From Ophiothrix spiculata (Eukaryota > Echinodermata > Ophiuroidea > Amphilepidida > Ophiotrichidae): a stretch of DNA of 37,670 bases. The notes beneath the pieces were generated by a model. That model ran no database searches and was not told the DNA's origin. It saw nothing but the letters and a program-made list of their open reading frames with translations. The position numbers were made by a program, and so were the translations under genes. Below, one piece after another: positions 11,019 through 23,115 of this stretch (position 1 is its first letter; each line of letters opens with the position of its first letter). The stretch is taken from assembly GCA_000969725.1 (NCBI GenBank), contig JXSR01S010149.1, one strand, 5' to 3'.

Positions 11019-13338
11019 GTACGCTCCTGTATAAAGAGATACAGTGAGTTGTTGAAAAGCATAGTCAAAAAGACTATGAAAAAGGTAACATCAGTCTCTT
11101 AGTTTCTATGATGTTTCCTGTACTTCAATAAAACCAATAATGTAAATATTGTGGCGTTTGTATGAGAGAATACATGCACGGGCGGCAATGCACTTTTTTC
11201 CAGGATTTGAAGAGATTGTCAATTTTTGAACTATTATATGGTAAAGTTCAACATACCCAATCATTCAATCGACACTTTTCGACACTGTAGGAAATTAATA
11301 AATGAAAAAAATTCAATATCACTTCACCAACATAAAACACTTGACCACACGTCACTCATTTCCCAAATTGTATGAGGTAAAGCGTCATAGAAGATATAAA
11401 TGAATCTATACAGACAACACAATAATAAAAAAGTTTTGACCAAGCTTCAGCGTCAAGATGATGTAAATATTGCGTCAAGCCTTGAGGAAGGATGTTTAAG
11501 ATTCAAACTGACCCCTGCATAAGAGTACATGATATAGCATTTATATGGGCAGGGCTGAAGCTAGAAAAGTTCAAGTGCCGGGTGGTATTTGTGGGAATTT
11601 CCTGTGAAATTGAAAATTCAACAGAAAATTACCTGAACTTGGACAAAAATGTATTGTGATTTTGCTAATAGTGACACAATTATGGGCCATTCAACAGTGT
11701 TGGATGTTGGATGACAGCATCACCAGTAACAGCAGCAAATGGGCAATTTCATACTTTCATATTTGGATATACATTTGAACAACTTTGAGAAGATATCTAC
11801 ACCAATACAAGCTTTCAGGTCTTTAACAACTGCATTTAAAGCTAGTTGTAAACACATCATTTTTGGTAATATCTTTAAATCAGCAACTAACATTACTGTT
11901 AATTATAATTCATGAAAAAGTAGACATAAAAGAAGTTTTGCATGTCAAACACACAGCAGATGTCAGTCTTTTTGACCAAAATATGTGATTTTGGTCCGAA
12001 GGTCCAAAAACTTTGTTTGATGATCCAAAGTTCAGAAAGTTGAGAATATAACACAATTGAAATATTGCATGGAAAAACAAAGCAGGATTTTCTAAGTTTC
12101 TGAGAAGTAGAATGCTGCAAAAATTGTCCTACCACATTTAATATCTATAATTGCTATTGCCAAATGATTTGAAAGTTCAAAAGCTGCAGGTTACACAATT
12201 ATCTGATGTCCGATTTTGAGATTTTTAAATTTTTTTGTTAATATCTTTTAGAACAAAATTCATTTCAGTGAAGCAGTTTATTTGCTGGGTGAGACTTTTA
12301 AATCAAGGATTCTCAACAAGCAGAGTACACCCCAAATTTTACAGGTTGACGCTTTTGTTCTCTCAAAAAACAAAACAAGTACATTAAAAATACACTGAAA
12401 AATGGATGTATTAGCCTACTATTTTGTCATTCATGTGGCACGTTGTAAGAACTAGTCGAGAACCCCTGTTTTACATCATTTCAAATAACGAACACCTTAA
12501 CAAACCCTGACAAATTGCCATGACTATCACATATTTTATGCTGGTTGATGACATAGTAGCCCATTGACAATAATGTTTGAAATTGCAAACATGCATCATA
12601 TCTCAGGCCTTGGGTACTCTTGTAATACATTATTTGACAACCAATGCAATGTAATTTGCAATGCATTAAAAACAAAAGCAAGTTGTGCCTACTCCTTGTC
12701 TACAACATTACAAAATCAGCCCACATAATAAGACACTTTCAAATACCAGTATCTTGTACACTCAGAGGCTAATACAGCATGTTTCAAAAATGTCTATAAA
12801 AATCAGGAAGTTCTATGATTGTTTATTCCCTTTTAAATTTTATTATAACTTCTTTTTATAGAAAGAGAAAAATGAGCTTTGTAGACAATACTAACTGTGC
12901 ACAATCTTTTTTGAGGTCACTGTTTTAATTAATAAGAGTAGGGATTAACAAAATGCTGATGATTTTTATTGGCTGAACTAAGAGATAGTTTAATGTTAAT
13001 ATTAGTTAATATTGTCATTAATAACCATAATTTTTCATTTTAAATTCTTGCAAATTTTGACTATTTTTGGATAAAAATGAATGGAAATTATAATTAAAGT
13101 TAAATAAGCATGAGGAAATGAAATTTCATAATTGTATTGATGAGTTTTGCCCCTCCCCCCCAAAAAGAGACAAATTTTTCCACTTGTTCATTTTCACAAA
13201 TGCTAAAAATGATTATTCAGTTGTTTTTATTTTGACATAAAACACCAATCCAGGTGTTGCATTTGAGGCATTTTTTTAATCAAGTTCCCTGACTTTTCAA
13301 TGACTGGAAAAAAATAATTATCTCTGATTTCCCTTATA

Positions 13339-14359
13339 CCACGCGAGTCAAAAAAACTGCAATAATTAGATGGAAGCCATATTGTAAGAACAAAAGTAAT
13401 TTCGAACAAATAATATAAATTTCTAAATAGTTCATGGATTAAGCTTTCAAACGGTGAAAAAATGGTGAAAATTGATAAAGGCGTTGCAAAGATATTTTTA
13501 TTTGAATAATATGGTATGAAATCACTTCTGTCCAAATGAGCATGCCTCGTCAAACGAGTAAGTACCAATATTGGATTGAATTTCTTACCAACACCTCTTA
13601 ATAAAAACACAAATCGATTACCTTGCCCTAGTGATGTGAAGGTAATCTGCTCTTAATCTATTAATTTACATTTAAAAGATAATTAAGGTGGTCTTTTCAA
13701 GTGCAAAACGAGATGTGTGGGGGTACTGTCTTAGAAGGGAGGGCTTATCAATCAGTCATTTTTCAAAATGCCTCAAGATCAGATCACCAACGAGCAACGT
13801 GCTCTCATTGCTGAGGTTTATTCACAACCAATCTCATGCAGAAGTTAAACGGAGATTCCGGGTTGTATTCCCCGATAGCGTGTAACATGTGCATCCACCA
13901 TCTAATAATCAAATTCAGGCGAAATTCAAGACAACAGAAACAGTTTCTAACCTAAATAAAGAGAGATCTTGAAGACCGCAAGGGATCCAGAAGTGAGTTT
14001 GCTAAGAGATCCCCTGCCAAATGTGTCCAAGTCCACGTTCAACCGAATATTGAAATTTCAGGGCAACCAAGCTCAAACGGCCCTTTTCAATGCACCCAAA
14101 ACAAAACAGAAAAAGATAATGTCATAATTGTGTCCTCCATAAATAAAACATGTGCACGACAGTTGGACAGACCTGTTTTTATGCCTTCCTATTCAAATAA
14201 GTGTATCTCTATGACGCCTTTATCAATTTTCCCCATTCTTTCACCATTTTAAAGGTTAGTCTATGATCTATTTAGATATATACATTTCATGTTCATGTTA
14301 TATCTTGTTCTTAAAATATGGCTTTCATTTAACTATTGCAGTTTTTTTGACTCACTCGG
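13339..14359 (+). mobile_element. Mariner/Tc1-type element with about 210-bp terminal inverted repeats
   Basis: The element starts CCACGCGAGTCAAAAAAACTGC and ends in the mirror of CCGAGTGAGTCAAAAAAACTGC. TA lies on both sides (13337-13338 and 14360-14361), the target duplication of the Tc1/mariner superfamily. Inverted similarity runs from both ends to about 13552 and 14147, including matching ATTGATAAAGGCG and AAGCCATATT blocks. The 1.02-kb length and a decayed N-terminal transposase fragment inside point to an internally deleted copy. Confidence 0.8.
13768..14085 (+). pseudogene. Decayed transposase N-terminus (helix-turn-helix region)
   Basis: The reading starts MPQDQITNEQRALIAEVYSQ, shifts frame, and continues as SHAEVKRRFRVVFPDSV, then a stop, then HVHPPSNNQIQAKFKTTETV and further stops. 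The order (an Asn-Glu-Gln-Arg start, a HAEV-RRFR-FPD helix pair, PPSN-QI--KF-TT--V) matches the N-terminal DNA-binding region of Tc1/mariner-type transposases. The catalytic DDE region is absent. The identification comes from recalled family patterns, not from a search. It lies between the long TIRs of its host element, in the forward orientation. Confidence 0.65.
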
Positions 14360-16530
14360 TAGACTGGGAACTCTGTAATTTTGTGGTTTTAAAAAGAATC
14401 TGGGGGTATTTTTTTTGTGCTTGTTCTTTTTTTCAGTACTAATCATATTGAAACATCCTGTTGTACATTTGAAATAGTTAAGGGATTTGATTTCAATCAT
14501 TACAATACAAATCCTAACACGATCCTGCCATAAGGTATCTTTGGGCTTGTGACAGATTTTGTTTAAATAAAAGGATGATTGGCCATCAGCATTCCTAGCA
14601 AAACAAATGTATCAAATAAGTAAATATCAGAGTGCGGTATTCCTTTACCAGTTTTTTGAAAGGCTTGTTGGTAAAAGTAAACAGTTCTGAGTTAAACATG
14701 TTGTTTACTTCTTTTCACAGAAATTGAAAAAACAAACCCAACCAATTGTGTGTATTTGAAAACTTTCAATTCATATTGCTGGGATTTCCCTGTTTTGTTT
14801 TTGACTGAAATGATACTTATTACAAATTTGAATCTAACACTAAATGAAATTTGGCAGAAAGGATATCTGTGGAATTATATCTACACTGTTCGAACAGATG
14901 GCAATAATCCAATTGATCAACCTACAATTCCACAAACAATCATCTTAAATTGAAAACATAAACCCTCGAAATAATTCAATTTATGAAAAATGAAATAAGC
15001 TAAAAAGTATCACATTGGACTACTACCAATATTGTTCTAGGTTCCTGGCGATTGTGATCTAGATTGAATCAAACCTTTCTGGCTACTGACAAAGAAAAAG
15101 GATGTTGAAATAATACAACTCTTGTCACATATTAGTTTGTGGGTACTGTTTAAAACGTATAAGCCATGGAATATAATGATCAGAATCATTAAAGGTTATG
15201 TAATTACGAAGGAAACTTTGACAAATTATTCATTAGAAGGAAAACATTTCCAGGTATGGTCGCATACATATTGAAATTTTAGTTTTATGGACTTCTTACT
15301 ATTCCATGTTTGACAGATCTGTTTCCTAAGGACCATGGATACGCTCACTCGTCATAAACAAAATGCAGAGATATTGAATTGAGAAACATTTCTCTCATTT
15401 ATTTGAAGTAAATGACTGAAAATCCAGCTTCCTATGTTGTAAGTACATGCTAGGTATATGTACATTCAAGATTTGTTTTTTTAATTTACCTGTTTGAAAA
15501 TATCATAAAACAATCAAGTGCTTCACAAAAGAAAACATCTGTAGGTATCTTACTAATTATCTGCATGCATTAGGCATTATATTGGGCAACTTTATATCAG
15601 TTACTGGTGGGTTATTAGTCACACTGTACAAATTGACATTAAAAGTCTGCCTAATAGTGTGTGCTCCTTTTGTGTATATTTTCCCTATGTCAAACTAAAT
15701 CGTATTATTGAAATCATTAAATTTCCTACAGAACAAATCTCCAGGGTGGGTATGCCGAGAGGGTGTGAGACTATGCAGCAATAGTGAAAATCCACTGCGC
15801 GTGTCCTGATTGGTCGATAAACTTCGCGCTTGCGTGAAAAGATAAGTCTTCCATACTACGCAGGGTGATACGCTTGTTACTCCACTCATTTATTGCGTTC
15901 AGATGTTCATTACTTGTAGGAAATTTAATTACTTCAATAATAACAGTAAGTGTGCATACAAGTGTTTCTGCTAAGGCAGTATGTCGCGAAATTGGCCCAG
16001 AAGCTCGCGAAATTGGCGTAAGGGAGTCAAAAAAAAATCGGACATGGATATCGGACATAATACAAAATATCACATTTTTAATCAGTTTTAAATTCCTTTG
16101 ATCACAGGCTTTCATTCCATGACCATTTGAAACAATAAAAAAATAATAAAAAGAGTGTCTACATGGAATATGTTCTGTGATATTTTTGACACATCCAAAA
16201 GAATGTAGAAAGGCCCATCTACAACATTGATTGTCGGGTGTACCTGTGTCATCTTATAGCATTTTAAAGCTTTATTTACAAATTTCAACAAAGCATTGCT
16301 TCCCAAGTTACACATAAGATCATTTCTCATTCATTCTTTTTTCCAAAAAACACAAAAAGTCACCACAATGCCCATAAAAAGTTGTGTTTTTAACAATATA
16401 AGAGCTTTTAAATTGTCTAGTTTTTCTCTTTTTTCAAAACAAAGAGTCTCAGCAGGCAACGACTTCTTTATTTTTTATAGAAAATTGCATGTAACACTAT
16501 AAAAATTGTGTAATATAAAAAAAAAAATAT

Positions 16531-17060
16531 CCTTGTCTTTATGAACTATTCCAACATTTTGATAAATTTTGGCACCTTTAAATCTATCCTAAGCAATTCT
16601 TTTCCTTGAAAACTCCTTACACTGTTTACAATATACATCCATGATCTGTAAATGTATCTGTATGGAGTTATCTATTTCAAAATGTTTACATAACATAAAA
16701 ATATGCCGCCACATCGTTGTTGATGTGCCAAGTCGTTAAAACCTATTTTCTTAATGTTTCCCAAACGTTTTGAAAAACAAAACAAAAACAACCATTTTTG
16801 AAAACTTAATTTTAAATGGTAAAATCATTGGTTTTTTCCTTTACACGAATACCCCAATCAACCAGGGTGATGATCAACTTGTCTATGTGCATGATCATAG
16901 GGTCTACAAACAAAGTATAAAACAGATATTCTCCTTGTCCTTATGAACTATTCCAACTTTTTGATAAATTTTGGCATCTTTATATCTACCCTAAGCAATT
17001 CTTTTCATAGAAAAATCCTTACACTGTTTACAATGTACATCCATGATCATCATAAAATTT
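16531..17060. repeat. Direct repeat pair of about 115 bp, 402 bp apart
   Basis: The block starting near 16531 (ATGAACTATTCCAAC at 16541) recurs at 16943 with matching CTAAGCAATTCTTTTC and ACATCCATGATC segments. Identity is roughly 85-90 percent by eye. The pair surrounds the 16738-16916 segment that itself recurs in the next intron upstream. Confidence 0.8.
16738..16916. repeat. Intronic segment shared with 24670-24845
   Basis: Ordered shared blocks include TTTCTTAATGTTTCC, AACCAGGGT, CTATGTGCAT and ATAGGGTCTAC, in the same orientation as at 24670-24845. Overall similarity is moderate with several indels, fitting an old dispersed repeat or a segmental copy. No termini or coding content are evident. 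Confidence 0.7.
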
Positions 17061-17170
17061 GCAACAAAAAAAATGTGAAGGAGTTCATCGCATGCTGGTT
17101 TGTGGATACTCTTGTTTATTCTTGGATCTTAAGTGTTGTAAGAAGTCACAAAATGTAAATCACTTTAGCC

Positions 17171-17392
17171 ATGCTAGAGTATGAGGGAAAATCTTTAATG
17201 GATAAAATGGTCACCATGGGAGAACATGGCTACAGATTGGAGGACATGCTTAAAAATCAAGTACCACACATTTCAGCCACCTTTCTCGAAAAGAAAACGT
17301 ACAATAACATTTCCGGTGAAGGAAACGTAGAGAGTTCACGCTACTTTCCTGGCTTTGACAAACAAGGATATTTGTTGTCTGGCGTAATGTAA
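17171..17392 (+). CDS. Unrecognised 73-aa open frame (doubtful)
   Basis: The frame runs from ATG at 17171 to TAA at 17390-17392. It encodes a mixed-composition, mostly hydrophilic peptide (MLEYEGKSLMDKMVTMGEHG...), unlike the Ile/Phe/Lys-biased frames typical of this intron. I recognise no family, and there is no clear splice acceptor or poly(A) signal tied to it. It follows directly on the direct-repeat pair, so a transposon-derived fragment is as likely as a nested gene. Treat it as a candidate only. Confidence 0.12.
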   Translation: MLEYEGKSLMDKMVTMGEHGYRLEDMLKNQVPHISATFLEKKTYNNISGEGNVESSRYFPGFDKQGYLLSGVM

Positions 17393-18307
17393 ATTTGATT
17401 CATAATAAAATATTTTGGCAGAGTAATAATTATTTGACTTCTCATGGTTATGCACTTTCAGTGCTGAAGGGATGCTTTTACAATGATCTAAGACTAAGTT
17501 TTCCTACAAAGCAAGAAAAGGCAATGCAACATATCTATATGCTGCTTCATCTGTTTGTTTAACTGCATGTTAGAGCTGGTAGCACATTTTTTATTGTTCT
17601 TAAGGATAAGAGTAGTATCAAGGTATCTATTAGCTCTGGTTCAGGGCTGAAAATTAGACTAAAAAGACTTTTATAATACTACCATTTCTATACCAGTACT
17701 ATCTGGCTCTTCTGAATACTGGAATCCACCCTAGGATTTTGTATCAAATTCACATAGAACTCAGGGAGGATAAAGAACTCTGTATAGAAAGAACAGCTGC
17801 TTTACATAATTTTCTGAGGACCAACTGTTATCATTTTATATTTACTAAACAATCTCATTCAATGTAGACCTATATAGTATTTCTGGGCCTAATCCTGGTA
17901 TTTCTCAATTTCAAACCAATATGTATATTGAAATTAAAAAGATCAAGCTCCTCAGAGCTAGGTATCTATCCAAAACAAAAGCTTCGATTAAGTCAGCCTT
18001 TCATATTTATTCTGCTCTACCAAAAGGGAGGAAGGGATATTTTTTTGAAGTGCTGTTTTATAAATACTTAATATTGACTAACATGCACATATTCTGCTGC
18101 CAAATAGTTATGGTAGAGCACAATTTAAGTCACAAGAAAGTCAAAATATTACTCATTGAAAAGCTACTTTTTTACTTTTGTAACATGAAAAGTATAGAAC
18201 ATATTACCATTTACATAGATTAACCACCACAAAATTAGTAAAAGACATATTCTTCAATTGAATATAGGAATGCAACATTGACCCAAGTCCACTGGTACAG
18301 TTTTTAA

Positions 18308-18331
18308 TAAAAAACAAACAAACAAACAAAC
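18308..18331. repeat. (AAAC)n microsatellite
   Basis: AAACAAACAAACAAACAAAC tract; an ordinary microsatellite. Confidence 0.85.
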
Positions 18332-18843
18332 ACTTCGCAGTATTTCTGATGTTAAAACTTTGGTACCATCAGCTCCATTATCAACAATAAATTTATGGAT
18401 AGAATCTTTATGCTAGGTTCTGTAGCAATTAAAATTGATATTTTTCAATTTTTGGTCACATACGTTAATTTGGAATCACCATTGAAATAAGACACGCAAT
18501 GATAACTCATTTGATACCACAGTATAGGGTAGGGTCTCCTATTTCAATTTTTTTACCAAAACTATGGCAAAAGGTTAATAATTGACGTCGCAATGATGCA
18601 ATAAATCATGACCGACATGAAAATGATGTTTTTTAGCAAAATAAAAAAATAATTTTTCGCTAAAGCAGGTGTGTACAAAATGGCAATCTGCTGACAGTCA
18701 CTGTAATTTAGATTTAGAGAAATAAATGTGTTACTTTGCACAGCAACTATGTGAAGATGACTTAAGGATCGCATGATAAAATTACGTTCCAAGCTGTATT
18801 TGTTCTGGGTGATATGTAAAACTTTTTGATACCCCCTCCTATA

Positions 18844-20004
18844 CAGGGTGGTTCAAAAAACTTAGAACCTCGCCTTGCACCAATGAGGTCCCGGGTTCGA
18901 GCCCCGTGCCCGGCGCTTTATGTGCATTTGGTTTTCAGTCCATGCTCTCTTTCGCAGGTTTTTCTCTGGGTCCTCCGGTTTTCCTCCTGTACTAAAACTG
19001 AATATTAAAGAAAGATCTAGGACCCCAATGGAAATAAGCTTCATTAGAGGCTTTCTTGGGTTATCCTTGGCCATCAGCCTAAAGAACTCTTTCTTTCTTT
19101 CTTTCTTACCCAAGTTCAAGGTTAAGTTTCAGACAGTAATTGTACCTCAATCAACTTGAATTTGCACAGGAATCATTGTTAATACCTTTTGAACAATCTC
19201 TGTAAGTTTTATACAATTTGCATCATTAGGTCTTAAGATACAGCTCTTTATGTAAACCGTCCTTCAAATTGGCTTGTCCACGAAAGCTTTTCTTCGTATT
19301 TGTTTTCAATATGTTCCCCTTGATATGCACCGTATTTGGTTCCACACGTGTTGTACTGCAGGTTAAATTACGCATGTATCATCTGAAAGTGATCGATCAT
19401 CAATTTTTAATTGAATGATGTACGTACCTGAACATAGCTTCAGATAATGGAGCCCCAGTTTCAGCATCGTAATGGTGAAGTTCAGATTACAGCTCACGTA
19501 ATTTTGATAGTTTGTATGTTTTTTTTTTGTTCTGTCTTCTTCGGTAAATGTTTTCCAACCGAATGGTTGGACTTAGTCACTCAATCGTTGTCAGATAGAT
19601 TTCAGGTCCTTAGGTGCTGCAAAGTGACATTGAAAGATCAGCTAGGAAAATGCCTTGAAAATGCCTTCAATTCAAGTAGGGAACGCCCGTAACACAACAT
19701 GCAGTGCAGTACGTGCAGGTTAGAGTACTTAAATTGATTACACATCAATGTTGTGTAATCCATTGTAATCCATTGAGGGTTTAAGTCAGAAGGAGAGAGA
19801 AGCAATCGTGGACAAGCCACTTTGAAGCATTTTTTTGATAATGGGCTGTATCTTTAAAACCAATGCTCAAAACTTGACCAAAAATGCAGGAATGGTTTAA
19901 AATCTATCCCACATGATGCCTTTGCCAACTGAAGGTGATAGAGGTACAATTGCTAAGTAAAAAATGACTTTGAACTTGGGTTTTGAGTTTTTTGAACCAC
20001 CCTG
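18844..20004. mobile_element. Mariner-type element with long TIRs, left TIR split by a SINE
   Basis: The left end is CAGGGTGGTTCAAAAAACT at 18844; the right end is its exact mirror ending at 20004. TA flanks lie at 18842-18843 and 20005-20006. After removal of the SINE at 18865-19108, the left TIR continues with CCCAAGTTCAAG, the order seen in the intact right TIR. Inverted similarity then extends with gaps to about 19255 and 19840 (AATTGTACCTC and AAGATACAGC blocks). The interior 19447-19690 has an open frame of 81 codons that may be eroded transposase, but no catalytic motif is certain. Confidence 0.8.
18865..19108 (+). mobile_element. 5'-truncated tRNA-derived SINE inserted in a mariner TIR
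   Basis: A pol III B-box, GGGTTCGAGCCCC, lies at 18893-18905 but no A-box precedes it, so the tRNA head is truncated. A body with CCTCCGGTTTTCCTCC follows, and a (CTTT)n tail ends at 19108. CTTA at 18861-18864 and 19105-19108 is the likely short target duplication. The interrupted TIR can be read straight across the insertion, so the insertion boundaries are well supported. The central body looks like a domain shared by many animal SINEs, but I cannot name the family with certainty. Confidence 0.75.
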
Positions 20005-21415
20005 TACTGTCAACTTTAACTTGACATTTTCACTTTTATCTTTGTTGTGTTTTGATTTATCATTGTGACAAAGATCCGAGTATGGCTGAATTTTGCTGAA
20101 TGGTTTAGAGAAGTGTCCACGGCTCATGTTAGGTCCCAAAGGTCTCTGATAAAATCTACAATTAAGGAAAGTACACTCAAAGTGCAATTGGATCTACAGC
20201 TACTCATTTCTAAGCAAAGAACATATTTGCAGTTTTCAACTCTCAGAGGAATAAAGTAAGCGAAAAACAAAGGTTTTTTTTCCTTCTTTAATAAATATGC
20301 AGGAGAAATACTGATTATACACCATATGTTATGTAAATCTGAAACGCCTCCTGACCTAGCCAAGAGATGTTGAGAAAACATGCCTTGTTGATATCTATAG
20401 GGTTATGCAATGTCTTAAATTGGCATCACAATTGGTTGCCCCGGTTATGTCATACATTCCTGATGTAGATTTAGAGGGGAATTAAAAATCAACATCTAAA
20501 ACCATTTATGGAAGGAATAAATACAAAACCGCTAAAACATTTGTTTTATTGCAGATTCAAACAAACATACCTTCAGTTTAAAATAATACATATTTCAAGC
20601 TTATAAGACATATTTTGATATTTTGCAAGGAGATTAATAGAAGCAAGAACATTTCAAAAACTGAACATTTGTCAGAACATGACTTTTACAAGTATTTTGC
20701 CCTGTATCTCAGGAAAAACAACAACTTTACTGGCGCTTCATGGTTATCATATAGTCTTATCTGAATTCTAATTTTACCACATATGAAAAAATAGTTTCAA
20801 CAAAGTCCCACCTAGTCAACCTTATTGAATAAGACAATAGGGCAAACTACACGAGAGCTTGACTATCCATGTAGATCCCTGGGAGGTACATCCATGCACG
20901 TTCAATGGATGCTACGAGCGTGCGCCAAACACACTGCAAGTGCGTGCTTGTTGACAAGTGACTTGACATATGTGAGTGTATAATGAGTAAGCGCAAACAC
21001 AAAAGCATAGGAGAATACGCAGCACAAATCTACATTCTGGTTGATGCATCATCATGTAGACACAATCTCCAGCAACGTCAATGTTCCTGGAATGTGCATT
21101 GATGTACAAGTCCAAGTAGTTTGCCCCATTAACTAGTCTCCAACCAAGATGCCTTAAAGGAGACCTGTCCGGTTGGGTCAGCATTTTTTTCAAACTTTCT
21201 GAGATTTTGGTATCAAAATATTCCTCATATTGTTTATTGCCCATGTGAAATTTTAGAGCTGAAACATGTTGCGTTTCGGAGATACAAGTGAAAATGTGTT
21301 AAAATTATTAGTTTTATTATTGGCACAGTAAGTATATAGGCAAATGGAAAATACAATATTGCTCATAAAATCAAAACGGTTGTTCCGATATGATTGAAAT
21401 TTGAATTTAAAGCAT

Positions 21416-23073
21416 CTTAAGGTGCAAGGTTGGGTTAAATTTGATAGTATATTACCTTCATTCATTCAAAGCAATATTATTTCTTAAGTATTTTTGAACT
21501 CCAACAAACTATACATCACTGAAAAGCTAATGCTGTAGATATACTTTGTCATTTTTACCATCTTGAAAATCCAGAGAGCTGAATGCATATTGACCTCGAG
21601 TTCCCAGACGATATTATCGCTTAAACTACAATTAGAATGATAAATAATCAAGACGGTGATAAAAATTCCAAATGAAAATGTTTCTCATATGAGTGAAATC
21701 AAAGGAGTCAGCAAATCTTTTCAGCAGAATAAAATCCACAGTAACTGTCAAGGACAGGTTTCAGATTATAATGAAAAGACCAAGGTAATGATGAAGAAGA
21801 AGAACAAGTAGAAGAATTACCAAAGCGTCACGTCTTGGTGCATGATATAACTTTGATATTTGTGGTTTCGAACCTACAAAACTCTACAAGCAAGGTTTAA
21901 TAATTCACTAGATCGTAAATTTGTTCTAGCAATAAACTGGCAACTTTGTAAACAATGAGTACCAGTGAAAATATTACAGATGAGTGATCATTGCAAACTG
22001 TGTCGTGATGCGAAAAATTATTTCACCACCATGAAACATTTTCATAAATGATGAAACATTTTACTCCATGACAAAAATTTTACACCATGAGATCAAATTC
22101 AAATGGAAATTTTCATTCCGAATAAAAATTTAACATAGTGGTGAAAATGTAGCACCATGAGAAAATTCTGAATGAAAATGACTACAAAAATGACGAAGTA
22201 TATCTACAGCTTTAATTAGAACATGACCTTTCAGAAAATACACATTTTTTACATTTTATGCTAATTTATTCAAATTAGGCATGATTTGGGGTTAAAAATT
22301 TAAATTTACTAATTTTCAATATACAATTTTAAAAATGTAACATTAGTTATTGAAACTATGTTTTTAAAACATTTTTTAATTATTTGAACCCGAACAAGTC
22401 GATTAATGGTAGGTTTTTTCAATATTTTGGTCCAAACATGTAAAAACAACAATTTTAGGAAAAATCAGAAAAACAACAATGATTTTCCCTATATTTGCCA
22501 ATGTGAACAAAACATCTGAAAAATTCACCATTAATTTGTTCCTTGTGTCGTAAATAACATGTGTGTAAATTTTCATGTAAATCTGATGTTCACAACTCAA
22601 GTTTTTGCATTTTTTCCCAAAAATTTTGAGAAATCAGCCATTTTGTAAAAACAAATGAGCCAAAATACCAATAATTCCATGTAAAATGACAAAAAAAGAC
22701 CCTTTCTGAGAGTAAATTTATTGTTTTCCCCCATAAGTTTTCTATTCATGGTAAAATACAACTTTTGTTTGTCAAAAAACTACTTGAAGTATTTTATTTA
22801 CTATTTTGGCTTATTTTTGTCTAAAATTGCATCTCAGAAAACAAAGAAATACAAAAGAATCTATTACATGCATTTCTATAGGAAACCCTAAATTTTGTAG
22901 TGAAACCACAAAATTCCCATTACTTCAAACGACCATATCAATGGAACCAAACATCCAATTTACTTCATTCAAAAAGCAAATTAAGGACAATATTATACAT
23001 GTACAGATTTCAAATTAATTAAAACTGGAAAAATTCAAATTTAACTACATTTAACCCCACCTTGCACCTTAAG
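21416..23073. repeat. Outer inverted repeat pair (23 bp) around a nested element
   Basis: CTTAAGGTGCAAGGTTGGGTT at 21416 is mirrored at 23051-23073, with 22 of 23 bases matching. The inner sequence diverges at once after the arms. The 1.66-kb interval encloses the 21532-22210 inverted-repeat element and otherwise is AT-rich non-coding DNA. It may be a MITE enlarged by a later insertion. Confidence 0.55.
21532..22210. mobile_element. Inverted-repeat element with 25-bp ends
   Basis: GCTGTAGATATACTTTGTCA at 21532 is mirrored by TGACGAAGTATATCTACAGC ending at 22210, with 24 of 25 bases matching. The interior part 22020-22180 repeats short ATGAAACATTTT and CACCATGA motifs in both orientations. 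No protein is encoded. No target duplication was recognised. Confidence 0.55.
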
Positions 23074-23115
23074 TGGTGATCTTTCATATGACAGGGAAAA
23101 CTAAAATTTGAAAAA

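Noticed and set aside
13227..13610. 127-codon minus-strand open frame
   Set aside because: Most of it runs through the left terminal inverted repeat of the mariner at 13339-14359 and shows no protein motif.
15984..16017. 13-bp direct repeat TCGCGAAATTGGC, 21 bp apart
   Set aside because: Two copies only, no wider pattern; too little to support a regulatory call.
18880..18910. Functional tRNA gene suggested by GGGTTCGAGCCCC
   Set aside because: No A-box, D-arm or acceptor pairing upstream; the B-box belongs to a truncated SINE head.
19447..19692. Possible eroded mariner transposase C-terminus (81 codons) inside the 18844-20004 element
   Set aside because: The resemblance to the conserved C-terminal block of mariner transposases is too weak to call without a search; kept only as a remark under the element.
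20912..21244. 110-codon minus-strand open frame with Cys- and Tyr-rich stretches
   Set aside because: No domain recognised, no splice context; composition suggests chance translation of intronic DNA.
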